Assembly (NCBI GenBank): GCA_030544235.1
Contig: CM060468.1
Location: 3,850,758-3,914,757, forward strand
Direction: 5' to 3'
Source: Lepturacanthus savala
Lineage: Eukaryota; Chordata; Actinopteri; Scombriformes; Trichiuridae
DNA: 64,000 nt
Shown here: in pieces, positions 1 through 14,300 of the stretch
How the letters are laid out: every line of letters starts with the position of its first letter
Position numbering within the stretch: the first letter of the stretch is position 1
The notes under the pieces: model-generated
Databases searched by the model: none
Seen by the model: the letters and a program-made list of their open reading frames with translations, nothing else
Told to the model about the DNA's origin: nothing
Program-made: the position numbers and the translations under genes

Positions 1-155
1 TACTAATTTAATGGAAAATTAAATAAATATGGACATTTATTAGTATATTTATTTAAGGACTGAGTCATTTATTTATTGATTCTTGATTATAGCAGTTCCT
101 GTCCTCTATAATTTGGGCCTTGGGTTCCCTATACTATCTAATTAATCTAGTTTTT
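1..155. mobile_element. hAT-like DNA transposon fragment (family G)
   Basis: This AT-rich segment resembles the right-hand half of the complete element at 41063-41484: both share a run of 'catttatttatt', then a 'gat-atggcagtt/atagcagtt-cctgt' block and 'ctataattt'. The left part is cut by the window edge. It is a nonautonomous relic with no coding capacity. Confidence 0.5.
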
Positions 156-1094
156 AGATGAATAGATTAGTTTCAAACACTCAATCCACCTTCTCCTACA
201 CACTTGGGTTGCTCAGTTGGTTGCGACCTGCAATCTCGCCTCTATGTGCCGCCAGAAACTCCACACTGTACCTGTTAAGTTTTGCAGGCATTTGGTCAAA
301 AGAAAGTATGAAACAAATCCAAAAAAAATTTAATGATGCAACAGAGTCCAGGAAAAAGCTAGTAAGTGGGGGAGAGGTTCTTCTTTTTTCTGTTCTTGGA
401 GGACTCTGTATTTTGGAGGCCTCTGACCTCTTTTTTTGCACAATTTCAAAGACACGCATTAGGAAAAGAAGTACACATTGAACAATGCTTCACAATGTTT
501 TTTTGCATCGACAGAAGCTAAAATTTAACCCATCGGCAGCAGGAAAACAAACCGTAGCACCAGCAACTCAATTAAATCCACATCAGTGCTGCTGCTGTGT
601 GAAAGTGGCTTTCAGGACCATAGAGTTGAGTAAGGGAGCATCAGATAAGAGTTTTATTTGCAACAATCTTTATTATCTCTTCCAGTTTTGGACGTGAAAA
701 GAGGCATTCATTTTTCTTTAATTAAATATCTTTTTAATAAAGTAAAGCAAAAAAGTATTTACAAATTTTCAATTAAATTGTAATCAATGACTTGGGTTGG
801 ATAATTACAAGCACCTTCTGCCAGCTGAGGAGAGAAAAATATAAATACAGGGGAAAACTGCCACTTTGTTTCAGAAGAGGGGAGAATTACATGGCATTAC
901 ATTAGCATTTTTCCTTTGAAAAAACAAAAAAAAAAACTAAAAAGAACAATTCATCATGTATGTACAGAACTCTCCTGAAATGCATTTCCACCCACAGAAG
1001 CAGAAAAGGCTTTAGGATTCGTACTGTTAAACTACTTCTCTTCTTTTTTTTTGTAAAGTCCTCTTTCAATAAAGTGGATTTTCGTATGCGAACG

Positions 1095-2167
1095 TTTATT
1101 TTTCAAGTTTCAATAATGATAATCTTTTTTTTTTTTTAAAAATCCAACAACAGGTTTCGTAGGAGGTTCAGCCATGTGTCCTCGCTCTCACTCTCCCTTT
1201 CTGAGTCCATTTTTTTTTCTTGAAGCGCAGGAAACGAGTAAAACAGACACATTGGAGGGTAGATAGGGTTTTTTTGGGGGGGAAGGAAGGAGGGAGGGGG
1301 GGTGTCAGGGATGCATTGCCACCCCCCCAGCAGCAAAATGGTCAATGTTCATTGCCCCTTTTTCCTCAGTGACACCGTCCTCAAAAGTCTGCGCCGAGTC
1401 CTCGGGACTCCACAACCGTTGCTTATAAACTCATGTCTGAAATGTCCGTTAGACAGCGCTCGGCCACCTCTCTTTGTAGTTTTCTATTTTTCTTTTATTA
1501 TAAAACACACTCCAATCATCCAACACCGGAAAAGAGAAATCAAAAAAAAAAAAAAAAAAAAAAAGCTAACCGTCTACACAAGCGCGTCATGTAGATCGAA
1601 CACATGTGACATGACAACGTCGCCTTTTGTCCTGTCGACACGATGAAGGATGAAGTCATCAAAAATATAGATGTGAACAGCCTCTTAAAGTTCGTTTTTT
1701 TTTTTGTTTGTTTTTTTTAATATCTGTCATTAAGCAAAGTGTCTTGGATAGTGTTGCCGTGGCAAAGGGAAAGCCATTTGAAAACAGGAGATAAACCTCA
1801 AAAAAAAAAAAAAAATACTGAAGGAAACAGCAATATCTCCCACGGCTTTGAAGCGCCTCTCAGCATACTCTCTGTCTCATATCTATTCTCTCTATTTAAT
1901 CCTGTATTTTCAGTTATTTCAAGAAAGACATTCAGTTGCGCAAAGGAAAAAAAAAAAAAGGGAAATCCAAAACAACAACAAAAAAGAACAATGATCGAAC
2001 GCTCGATCCATAATACAATCTCTCCCAGTTGAAGAATTTTTTTCTTGCTTTTTTTTCTGTTTATGCAGAAGGATTTTGCTGATTCAGAGTCTTCTGAATC
2101 ATCCACAGAACATTCGCTCTCCCCAAGAATCCGCTCTGAAACGGCCCCGGCGGTCCGCCGAGGTCCC
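1095..2167 (-). other. eif4g1: eif4g1 3' untranslated region (3' end uncertain)
   Basis: This is the stretch directly downstream of the eif4g1 stop codon on the minus strand. It is T/A-rich with several homopolymer runs and no credible ORF. Possible AATAAA poly(A) signals (seen as tttatt on the plus strand) lie at 1494-1499, 1095-1100 and further out at 653-658. I chose the 1095 site as the outer limit, but cDNA ends would be needed to decide. The region 156-1094 shows nothing beyond AT-rich sequence and the more distal signal. Confidence 0.45.
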
Positions 2168-2355
2168 CTAGCTGTTGTCGGACTCGTCCTCGTCCTCGGC
2201 CTCTCGGAGCCAGGTGAAGAAGGCGGTGACGGACTTGAGGGCCACGCCCTTGCCCTGCTGCTCGGCGGGGTCCTTGCTCGACTCCCACTTGTAGAAGGCC
2301 TCCTCTTTGATCACGTCCTCGTCGTACAGCGTGTCGAAGAATATCCGCAGCAGAT
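2168..2355 (-). CDS. eif4g1: eif4g1 coding exon 31 (last)
   Basis: Encodes the end of the W2 domain, from (N)LLRIFFDTLYDED to the aromatic/acidic box around FFTWLREAED, then the stop at 2168-2170. This tail is the MNK-kinase-binding end in mammals. The acceptor AG is at 2356-2357 and the exon starts inside a codon (phase 1 entry). Confidence 0.95.
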
Positions 2356-5300
2356 CTGAGGGAAAGAAGAGAGACGGAAATGATGTTTACAGCTGTAGAC
2401 GCAATCAGAGTGATCGGCAGCTTCTAAGATATTAGATGTTTTAATTTAAACCTAATTAATTCATTAATGAGCTTTTAAGTCTATGATTGTCATTTTCTAC
2501 TTAAAATAAAAAGTCTAAATGTTACTCATACAGCTTTTTTTACTAATGACATGATAGACAACTTAAAAGTTTTAAGCAGATAATTTAAGTGTTTCCTGTC
2601 ACATGACGTCATCAACTTCTTGTTCCTTCCTCCTGAAAACATGGCGAAGACAATCCCTCCCAAAAAGAGGTCAATTAGATTATTATGACTTTCAACCTTG
2701 ACATTTAATCAATCAAGTCTCTAGAATGTTTCTTAAAAACCACTCAAGTTCTAATTCAGACGTTGGAAAGTGGTGCCGAGCATCAAATATCAGTGGTATC
2801 AAACAGTTTTCTTTTGTCACTCACTGGCTGGTTGCTCCATCTGCACCATCAGCGCCTGCAGGGCGTAGAGAGCCTGCAGCTCCTTCTGCTCGTCTTTCAG
2901 GTATTTCTGCAGCAGCTTGGCCCTCTGTTTGATCTGCTCGCCTTCCATCTTGTAGGGGTTCTCACCTGCAGCGAGGAATTTCAGGACAACTTCATTCGGC
3001 AGAAGTTCTACTGGGCGCTATTATCGACTTATTTTCAGATTTTCCACATTGAAATATCTCCGCACACAGAAAGACATCAGCATTCCCTCCATCAGCGATC
3101 TTGAATGAGGAATTTGACTTACAGACGATGGCGGACTGACAGACGCAGGTCATCAGCGCTCTGACAAACATGTTGGAGGAGGTCTGCTGCTCGTCCAGGT
3201 TGGCCTGCAAAGAAATTCATTCATTCAAAAAATGGAGGCAATCTGAATCATTCCTCACAGAGAAACAGAAAAACTAAATTCTAAAATAACGGAAACTGTA
3301 AAAATGGGTGTAAATGAATAGTTTCTGTAGGCAAAACTCCTACTGCTGTGAACTCTTCTACTTTCTGACCCAGGCAGCAGACTCCCAGAAGCATTTGTGA
3401 CAAATTTATGGTTAGAAATTCTTAAAAATTAAAATAATTAACTAAAATTATCAATAGAATATGAAGAAATCCCTGAGATCTCCCCATCTACGGATAACCC
3501 GGAGCAGGGTTCCTACAAGTTTCTTCAAGTTAAATTCAAGTCTTTTTAAGACCATTTGTATAAATCTTAACACCTATTTAACAGACATACCAGCAAAAAA
3601 AGATTTTAATTTGTTGATTTATTTCTCAATCAACAACAACAAATAAAATTGAGATCCTACAGTTTTTAGTGAATATTTTCAGGTCCCTAACGCAGACCAC
3701 AGTGAATGATGGTATATTGGTGACAGAGATTCTGTTTTCTGGAAAAATGGAACTGAAAATAACACTAAGTTTCTAGAAAACTTCTGGCAAGCCTGAATCT
3801 TTGGTCCATGACAGTTCCACCACTTTTTATTTGGCTATAATATTTAATCAGAATAATAGTGCTGTTAATAATGCTTTTAAGAATTTAGGAACAGAATATC
3901 CTTTAAGAATATCTTCCAAAAAGAAGATATTTGCTTGGATGGAGGCAAGAACAGCCTCTTACAAACATGCACCCCTTAAATTATGTCAAAAAACTTCCCC
4001 TTTCTCCCTTTATTCTCAGTAGAGAAACTAATTCTGCATTACGCCCCAGTGACTTTGTCTTAGTTCTGCTATGAACTTTTCTAAACTCTCCAAAAAGTCT
4101 CCAAATGAACGTCGTGAACACCCTTATATGTATTCTGCTGCAGAGATATGGATTTGAAACAGCAGGGTAACCATGGGACTAAATTGCAAATAATCCTGGA
4201 GGTGAAATAATAAAACGCAAACCTCAATCCAGTCGAAGATCCTCTGGTTGTCGGCCTTGTTCTGGATCAGTTTATCCAGCTGTTTGGTCAGCTCTGCAGA
4301 GCTCAGCTCCGACTGTTTGCTCTTCTCAGACTCGTCGCCCAGTGTGAACTCCACCTTCTGCACCATGAAGACATAAGTCTTTTATCAACACACTCCTCCT
4401 TTTTTATCTCTAACCACTCAAAATAACAGGCGTTGTTTTGTACAGAAATCTCACTTTTAATCAGTCCAAACTATACAGCAGCTCTCCAGTATAAGAAATG
4501 TTTAATATTGGTTCATGTGGTGAGAATATTGCAGCATATGAGCTGCAAGTAGAGTTGCACAGGGGCAAAAATAACTGGTAAATTTCCAGAAACTTTCCAT
4601 GGGAAGGTAAGTTTGGGAATTTTGGAAATATTCAACATTTATCACCTAACTTTTCATACAGTAGCTACTGTATGAATACATTTTTATTTAAAAAGTGGAA
4701 TGGAATATTCGGAGATGGTAATGTGTTTGCTTCATCTCATACTGTGGTGAATGTGCAGGTCACAACTCTTCCACGCCAGGTTTTGGGAGTTGGTGGATTG
4801 TGTATTTGATAGGAATAATGATGATTTCCACAAAATGTTGAACTATCCCTTTAAATTGTGTAAATTTGGGATTTATTCCTGTTAATTCCCATGGAACATT
4901 TTCAACTTTTCTATTTTTGTACTACCCTAGCTATTAGAGAATGTCTGCTCACCTTTTCCGTCACAAACTTGTTGACGTCTTCGTTCTCAGGGAGGAAGTC
5001 CTTCCACCGGAGCCCCGCCTCCCGCCACATCGCACCCGCCTTTTTATGGCTCTGTAACATGTAGATGAACATTTATTGATTTATTTAACGTCTGGTGCTA
5101 TGTATTTTTTTTTACAGACAGTTTACTCACCATTCCTTTGCAGAGTAAAGTGAGGATTTGGACCAGCAGGACTCCGGCTACTCCCAGAGGGATCAATGGT
5201 TTGGAAACCTCCCTGTAGAGTAACCACAGAGTTACAGTATCTCACAAAAGTCAGTAAATATTTTACTTTATCTTTTCATGTGAGAACCCTAAATATAAGA

Positions 5301-8300
5301 AGCTTTGATATAATGTAAAGCAATCAGTGCACAGCTTGAATAACAGCATGAAAATTTGCTGTCTGACGGCAACAAGAGTGAGTAAAAATGTCCAATTTGT
5401 GCCAAAAGTGTCATTTTTTTATGTGGCTACAACTTTTTTTCCCCCATCGCTGCCTTATTAGTCTTGCACATGGAGTTTACTAGAGCAGTGGTTCTCAAAG
5501 TGGGGTCCAGGGACCACTAGGGGTCCTTGAGGGGGTGCCAGAAGGTCCCCAAAGTAAAGGGGAATCATTTATTTTCACTCTAATTCCTTCCATAACTACA
5601 CAATGACAGAATGTAGTAGCATTTGCATGGATGACTGAAACTGCCAGAATTAAAACCCCATTTTGGCCCCATTGATGCTCAAAAGGGTTTTAAGTGTGGA
5701 GACGTGTTGGAAAGTCCATCACCTTTACCCTCAGTGTCTTCAGCGAGGCAGTGGTGGTCTTGGAGGTGTGTTTGTGAGATACTGGATCTATATTTCCCAT
5801 ATTTATCCCAGGTCTCGGACTAACCTGAACAGCTCCCCCATGGCGATGCCTCCCTCGTGGAGCATGGGAGTGATCAGTTCTGCCAGGTACAGCCAGATGT
5901 GGGGGATGTCTATCGCCATGTCTTCAGCCACCTCCATGATTTCCCGAAGCCTGAAGACACACACACGCAGATTTCAACTTTTACTCAAGGATTAAAGAAT
6001 AACGATTACTCAACAGATGTGAAAACTAGGAAACATAGCATCATATAGACGCCAATATATGGAATTGTAGATTTCATTCACGATTTTCTTCAAAATAAGT
6101 TTCAGGGCACAAAAACACAACTCAAAGATCATCAGTTTACTATTATAGAAGACTAAAGAAACCAGAAAATAATTAGAGAAGAGAAGCTGGAAGCAGAGAA
6201 TGACTCAAATCTAATTAAAGGAAGGTCAGTTTTCTAGCTTCTCTAAGCAGCTAAACTGTTTTCAGCTGTGCTAACATGTTAGCATCAAGGGTTTTCTAAT
6301 CATCCATTAACCTTCTGATGCATTGAGCAAACACATTGTACCATTAGAACACTGGAGTGATAGTTGCTGGAAATGCCTCTATACACCTATGTAGATGTTG
6401 CACCAAAAACCAGACATTTGCAGCTAGAATAGTCATTTACCACATTAACAATGTATAGACTGTATTTCTGATTAGTTCAAAGTTGTCTTTATTGAAAAAA
6501 ACAGTGCTTTTCTTTCAAAAATAAGAAAATTTCTAGGTGACACCAAACCTTTCGTACAGATACTGACCCTTTATAGTACTGCTGTGTCGGCAGGGTTCCA
6601 GTCTTGATGAGCTGGTGCAGCAGCAGACCCATGCGTTCCCTGGCGATGGCGCTGCGCTCCAGCGTCGACTCCAGCCCGTTTCGCACGAACACGAACAGCA
6701 GCTGACTGCTGTTCAGCTCCTGCACACACTGCAGAGCCTCCTGTCGGGACAGAGAGAGAGAGAGAGATGTGAAAGTCAGGAGTGTGACGGGACTCTAATG
6801 GCTGCCGCTGTGTGCTGACAGATTGCTCGTTCAGTTTTAATGGGCTCTCTATGGGCTTTCAAGTTTTGTGTTGCGTGTCCTACATGATTTCTTTCTCAAA
6901 AACAAGCAGACAATAACAACAGAGGATAATTTAATTGAAATATGGAAGATGCGTTTCCTTGGCATTGATGGCGACAGAATTGAATTTGAAACGCCTGTCC
7001 CACCCGTAAAATTTAAATTATTTTTCATGACATTTTCAGCTGCTACAGAGACGTTATCCGGTCATACACTAATACATTCCCTTTATTGTGTGCCTTAAAA
7101 CAGTGATTCTCAAAGTGGCTCCAGGCACCCCCAGGGGAGAATAATTTATTTTCACTATGATTCCACAATGACAGAATGCAGGACCATTTGTATAGACGAC
7201 TGCCATAATTTAAAATAAATTAATTAATTTCATTTAGTTGTTTATTTCTTATTATCTGTGTATTATTTTTGAATTTGATTAGGTACAAATTTTATTTTCC
7301 ATTTTATATAGGCTACTTTAAGTTTCCACTGAAATAATTTTTGAGGATAACTTGTACAGCATTTTGTTTCAGCTCAATAAAGTTGAGTTGAGTTTTCCAA
7401 GACCTGTGGCAATTTTTGGGATTTGGACTTTGTCGGATTTAATAAACAACGATTAGAGCGTTTCTGTTTTTAAAGGAGCGTCAGTGCAAACCTTCATGTC
7501 GTTGATGTGGAGGTACTCCTCGATGATGGCGGTGGACTTCTTCTCCAGCTCCTCCTCGGTCAAGGCAGGCTTTGTGGGTGTCTGGGGAGGAGGAGGCGTG
7601 GCGGCCGTCTCCCGCTTCACTGTTCACGCACAAAACGAGAAAGACAATAAAAACCGATGCTGGAAAACTGCATTCGGGTAAGCTACATTTCAACCAAACA
7701 GGTCACTGACCGTTCTCTTTGCTCCTGGCTCTCTCTCTGCTGCCTCGGTCCCGGTCGTCCGTCATGCTTGCGACTCTTCGGACGGGATCGGCCGACCCGC
7801 GCTGTTCTCTCTCCCGGCTCCGCTCCTCGTTCTCCCGGCTGAAGCTGCGCTTCGTGACCTGCAGCCGGTTACGGTCGCGGTCATCCCGCCGGTCGAAGCC
7901 GCGGTCGGAGCGGTCGAAGCGGTCGCCGCGCTCTCGACTCGAGCTGTTTCTGTGGGGGGACATGATTGGTTTGTCTAGAACAATCCCATCCGTTGAAATT
8001 GATTCAGTAACTTTTTAGCCAAAAATTCACCCAGTGTGACTGTGAAATAAAAACCTGGATACTCGACAAATGAAGTTTCCTAGATGCCTGTTGTTTCTCG
8101 GGAGTATAAATTTATGGATATAAAACAAAAAACAACAACAACAAATGCATTCAAATAGTATTTGAATAAAGTGCCACCAATATGTCTTGAGGTTGAAGTA
8201 ATTGATTTTTTCAATATATTATATATAATATGAATATGTCAATGTAGCAGATGAATCGTAGTAGAAAATGTTTTTTAATCTAAGAACACTCCTGTGTATT

Positions 8301-11300
8301 AATAGTGAATTTTATGTTAACGTGTGTTAACAGCTAAAGAAAGGCTGTCTTTAAACTGATAAATGTTTTCCCACCTCTGAGGAACTCTTCTGTCTGAGTC
8401 CAGTGAAGATCCCGATGATGACGAAGGCTGCTGCAAGGCTGAGAACCTGTTCAGAGTGCTGGTGGCTGGACGGCCGCCTGATTCTGGGCGTGGGAATGAA
8501 AATAATACACATTACACGCGTTGAGATTTAACTCTGAGGCGCCAAACTGGATATTTTTAAAGACGTCTTTCCAAACAGTCTGGGAAGCCTACCAGATTCT
8601 GCAGGTTTGGTGCTGGTGCCACCGCTGCTGCCCTTTCCCCAGCTCCCCCATGTGCCTTTACCTCCTGGAGCAAGCAGCTGATTGTTGAAGTCGAGAACAG
8701 GTGTCTAAAAAAGAAAAAGAAAAAACAGCTGGTTAAAGCCAAAACATGGAAACATAAACAGAAGGGTCTCTTGTTCGATTTCATCTGAAGTGATGAAAAT
8801 GTGTGCATGGTTTTTAAGTGAAAGAAATTGGTAATAGAGTGAGATTGAAATCATTAAATCTACCTAAATCCTGACAGAACATGGTGTTAAACTGTGACGG
8901 TAAAGAGGAGCCTCCCTCTCCTACCTTTGTGATTTTGCTAAGGCGTGACGTGTCGATGGGTCGGTTTTTGGAGATTGGCACTGTGTTCCAGCCCTCGTCC
9001 TGGGGAGGAGCACCGCGCCCCTGGTTGTGAGGCCCGCGACCTCCTCCTCCTCCGCCGCCCATCCTGCCTCCTGGACCACCGCCCGATTCCTTCTTGGACA
9101 TGAGATGCTGCACCTTCATTTGCTCCCTGTGCTCCTCCAGCTCGGCGTCTTTGTGGATCTGGTCAATGGTTTTGGGACCCTGGTCGCCTCGTCTGGGCAC
9201 CCAGTTATTCTGAGTTGGGGTGGTGGGGGTGAAGTGGTGAGTTCAAAGGCAATATGTGCACAATAGGACAAAATAATTCACTAATTTACATTCACAAGGA
9301 GTTTCTGATTTGGAAATACACATTTTATTTTAAATATCAAAGTAGAGCTGAGAAGAGGCAGTTAACATTTATTAACAAGTAGCTTCTGAAAACAAATCAA
9401 ACCAAATGAAATGTTCTAACTCATGTATATTTTGTTCTACTGAAACAGTGTCCATTAGATAGACTTGAATTCAAAATGATTGAAAGACCAACAATTCTTC
9501 TCGTCTTTGCCTAGAAAGGAAATAGCAAAAGATATGTTTTTGCTGTTAAAATGGGCCAATGTGCTGACTTGGAGCAGCTGATTTTGGCTTGTAAAAACAC
9601 TGAAGACAGCAGGTTTTGTAACAGTGTGTGGGCGGGACTGGGAGCCTAACTACAGGACTGCAGCATTCCTTTAGAGAAGTAAGCCTCGACACCACTAGAA
9701 TGAACTGGCTTTAGCTTTGAAATAAGATGGCAGAACCCAAAAAAAATCACTGTGAGACAGACAAATGCTAAAACTAGATACTCTTTAACAAACAAGCAAA
9801 ACACAGCTAAAAATGGACTGAATTAACATGCATGCTGCTCTGTGCTTGGGAGTTGATGAAACATTAAAGACCAGAGGAAGACATTTTTTTTAGGCCATCT
9901 TGAAGAAACACAGAGGCGAGGGCTAACAGAGCAGCATGGGCCTCCCTAGAGCTGCAAGTGGCACTACAAACAGACTCAGACTACATCCAACAACAAGGCG
10001 TGTGGCATGTGAAAACAACTCGCCTCTACAATCTTGTTTTATAAGATCAGTTTAGAGAAATTATCTGTCCGCAGGGAGGGGAACATGTCGGCCCGTGAGG
10101 AAAGAAGACCAACACTGAGAGAAAAGATGTGTGTGTGTGGTGTAAAACACAGTCACAGAAACTAAAATGGAACGAACACCAGCAAAAATTAAACTCATGT
10201 TTTGTTCATTTTTACCCGAGACAGTTTGACTATGAGGCTTGGAAGTGATGGCTGCCTGGTTGCTACCGGCAACACGCTTTGGACCATTATCAACCGTTTC
10301 ATGAGGCCTAGTTGTCTCTGCTTGTAACCCATTTCCTGGATGATAAAATAGTCTGAGCTGCACTTGCAAAGCAGCACCCAGACAATTTTGTGTTTTCCAT
10401 GAAAGGTCACACTTTTATTTACCACCATGAGTTGTAACATGGATAGAAAATATAGGCAAGATAGTCATTTGTATTTTTTTCCTTCAAACGTTGCTTTTCT
10501 AGCTTCTCGAAGCAGCTAAACTCTTGTTTTCAGCTGTTCTAACATAATTGCACAAGGGTTTTCTAATCATCCATTAACCTTCTGATGCAAAGATGTGCAG
10601 CTAGAATAGTCATTTCCCACATTAGCAATGTATAGAGTGTATTTCTGATTAAAGTTATCTTCGGTGAAAAAAACAAGGAAATGTATTCCGCAACCTTTGA
10701 ACGGTAGTGTCTGTGTGAGCGTTTGTGTTCATGATTTACCCATCGGAGGTCCAGCACGTCCTGCAGCATGAAGCGGATCCTGGAGGAGGTCTTCTTCTCC
10801 TTTATTATCTTCTCCATCTGAGTGAAGTACTGGTCCATACGAGGCTGAAAGACGAACACAACACTTCAGTGAGAGGATGCCTTTGTGATACAGTCAAATG
10901 ACATTTATTAGATTGTCACGCCGCTGCTGTACCTTGGCCTTCTCAAAGTCTAGGTCCTTGCCGATGGTGGATAACAGTCTACACAGGCACTCCAGGGACT
11001 CCTCGTCGTGGTTTTTGAGCAGCTTTACAATGCAGTCATGCATGATGACCTCTGTGAGCATCTTGAGCTTGAACAGTTCACCGATGAACTTGATATTACC
11101 CAGCGAGCGTCTCCTGGCCTTGTCTTTGGAGTCTGATAGCTCCTCGAGCAGCCGTAGCTTCTCCTCCTCCTGTCGGGGTGAAAAAAATAATTAATTGGAA
11201 TATTTAGTCTAGCTGCTAGAAAAACAATGAAAAAATGGCTTAAGCCAGACATCCCATCTATAGATGAATAGTATAATATACATTTTTAGGTTTTTGTTAT

Positions 11301-14300
11301 GGAAAGAATCACTTATTGTCCTGCAATATCTCATCAGAAAGCACCCCTCATATAATTAGAATATCACAAAAAAGTTGATTAATTTCAGTAATTCCATTCA
11401 AAAAAGTGAAACCCTTTTCACATACACTGACATATTTCAAGTGTGTATTTTAAATTTGAGGTTTATAACTGACAGCTAATGAAAAACCCAAATAGGATAT
11501 CTCAGAAAATTAGATTATTGTGAAACGGTTCGATAATGAAGACACCTGGTGCCACATTAATCAACTAATTAACCCAAACCACCTGCAAAGGCCTTTCAAT
11601 GGTCTCTCAGTCTAATTCTTTAGGCTACACAATCATGGGGAAGACTGTTGACCTGACACTTGTTAGTTTTAATCATCAAAATTAAAAGTAAAAAACTAAA
11701 AATATCTGAAATACATCCGTCTGTGTGCAATGAGTTTCACTTTTTGAATGGAATTACTGAAATACATCAACTTTCTCATGATGCCCAAGTGCTTCTCACA
11801 GATATTTACAATAAGTAACATAAATAGAGGATCAGACAAAAAATATATTAACGACTTCAAACCTCTAACCACACATCAAACCTTCAACATGACAAAAGTA
11901 ATATCTCATGGCAGTGCTGTACCCCTGTAGCAGCCTCGATTTCTTTCTGCTTCTTCTCGAAGATCTCGTCGTCATCCTTGTCCTTCTCAAACTCCTTCTG
12001 GCATCGATTTAGTAGCAGCTTGCGGAAATTCACAAAGTTTCCCGGCTTATCTGTGGTTTGGACTTTAAGCTGAAAAGATCAGAAAAACAGCTTATAGTTC
12101 AGGTTTCAGGGTCATGGTAGTATAGGCGGCTAGTATAGTGTAATCATTTATCCTCTTAAAGTTTTCTGGTCAATACTTAATTTAGAACATTTTAGAGCAT
12201 GACAGCCTGTTGGTAACCTTAAGTCCATGATGCTGCAATCATATCTATGATTGATCTAGATGTAGTAGTGCTGTAATCAATTAATTCCATTTCAAATATC
12301 CAGTACCATTACCATGTGGTGAAAAAGCCCAGCAGTGATAAGATATGATGTAATATGAGCATCAACCAGCCTTACAGGGATATGAAAGATAACTGACAAT
12401 CAATTCAATTAGTGAGACATTGTGAGCTGTGGCTTCTATTATTGATGCAGAACAGAAAAACAGGGATGATAAACTGACCTAAAAAACACTTACTGCAAGA
12501 AAATGTGACAGAATTTACAGCTAAGAGGAAATCTGAGATCAAAAAAACGTTCTACTACATTTACTGCATTCTACACACGTCTATTGTGTGTGGAGTCACT
12601 TACCCCCATAAGGCAGCGGCACATGTTGGCGTAGGCCACCGAAAAGTCTGGCTCGGAGATGGCCTTTTCAAAGGTGAGGTCTATGACTCCTTTCAACCTC
12701 TCCTCAGTGTCAATAGTCAGTTCCGTCACCTGTTTCATTAGTTGTTGAAACTTTTGGGGGGTCAGTTTGTTGAGGATGCTGCGGACCCGTTTGAACAGCT
12801 CCTGGGTTTTCTGCTGCTCGGCATCGTTCTCTAATGAATCGTCGTCTCCGCGGGAGCGGCTGTTTTTCTTCACCGAGGGCTTCCACGCCTTTTCCGCCTT
12901 GTTCAGCTGAATGTCTTCACCCAGTGACATGCTGGTGATGATTTTCCTCGGCTCTTTCCTCTGCATCTGCTGGGAGCGACGTGGACCCCCGACACCCATG
13001 CCCATGCCAGGAGGCTGGGGAGATAAGAAATGGACAATTAGATGATATAAAGAATTTCAAGCAGGGTCATTTATTCCTCGGGCTGTGAGGGAATGTGGAC
13101 TTATAGATCACATTAACAAAATGTTAACTTACTGGTCCTCTGCCTCCTCCTCCCATGCCAGGCCTGCCGAGGTTGGCAAAGGAAGGTGTGAAATCGGGGC
13201 CGCAGTTCATTCCTGGCAGACGACTTGGGTCAAGTTGGCGGAGAGGGGTCTTGTTAGCCTGAGCAGAGATGGATCATCACATAAAGTCAAACAAGAACCT
13301 AGACTCTTTAAGATGTAATGTTGCTTCATGCGTTTCTAGTGACGAGCTCCTCGATCACATCCCGTCACTGTTACTATGACAACCAGTACATTTACATGCA
13401 GAGCTTAACCGAGTTATGTTCAAAATTTAATTTTTACGTCTCATCAGACTTTACATGCAATTAAAAATCCAATAACTGAGAATAAAATTATTAGATTTTC
13501 TTGAGTGTCATGTAAACGTAGTGAATGGGAAAACAGGCAAATACTGACTCCTAGGAAGACTTTTCTTCACATATAAAAGGAGCCTGATTTCTAGGCAAAT
13601 AAAAAATATATATGCACCACAGAAATATTTAAAGATTAAATATTGTCTAGGTCATAAGTGAGTCCTGCACCTTGTCCAGGACAACATCACTGATGGCTGG
13701 TAGACCCTCAGGCTTGTTCATGCTGGCTGAGCTGAACTGGAAGCCAAGAAGAAACTCCCTGTCATAGTGCTTCTTCCCCTCTGGGTTGATCGGCTTCCAC
13801 TGATCTGAAACAAAAAAAAAAAATATTGAAAAATGAACAGAATGTTCTCATATTGAATAAATCTCACAAGTTTCCCCACAGTATAAACTCAAAAAAATGT
13901 CAAAGATTCAGTCTGGAATGAGCCAAAAAACAACTTCCGAGATCATACAATGCAGCCTAATGATACTTGTCAATATGTCTGAAGATACACAAAATATTAA
14001 CAAGGCGGCAGATATCACGCTTATAAATGGATGAAAGAATGGCCAGATGAATAGGTTCAAAAACTGTAACTGTGCTTTTATTTTGAAGGCAGGGTGTTTT
14101 TATTTAAGTGTCACATGGTTTTGTTGCGTATTGTACAAATATTTTGTAATCGCATTACTATCGTTTTCCAGTGAAATGCCCTTCCTTTATTTCCAGCCGT
14201 GCAAACCAACCTCATGAATGAGATAAGGTCCATTGATCAAAATGAACTGGCAGCGTGAGTATCAAAGTTCAGAGACCCACCCTCTTTGTACTGGTATTTC

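Noticed and set aside
7703..7963. Internal start MSPHRNSSS for a short eIF4G1 form
   Set aside because: The ATG lies in the intron just before the ccccacag acceptor of exon 22.
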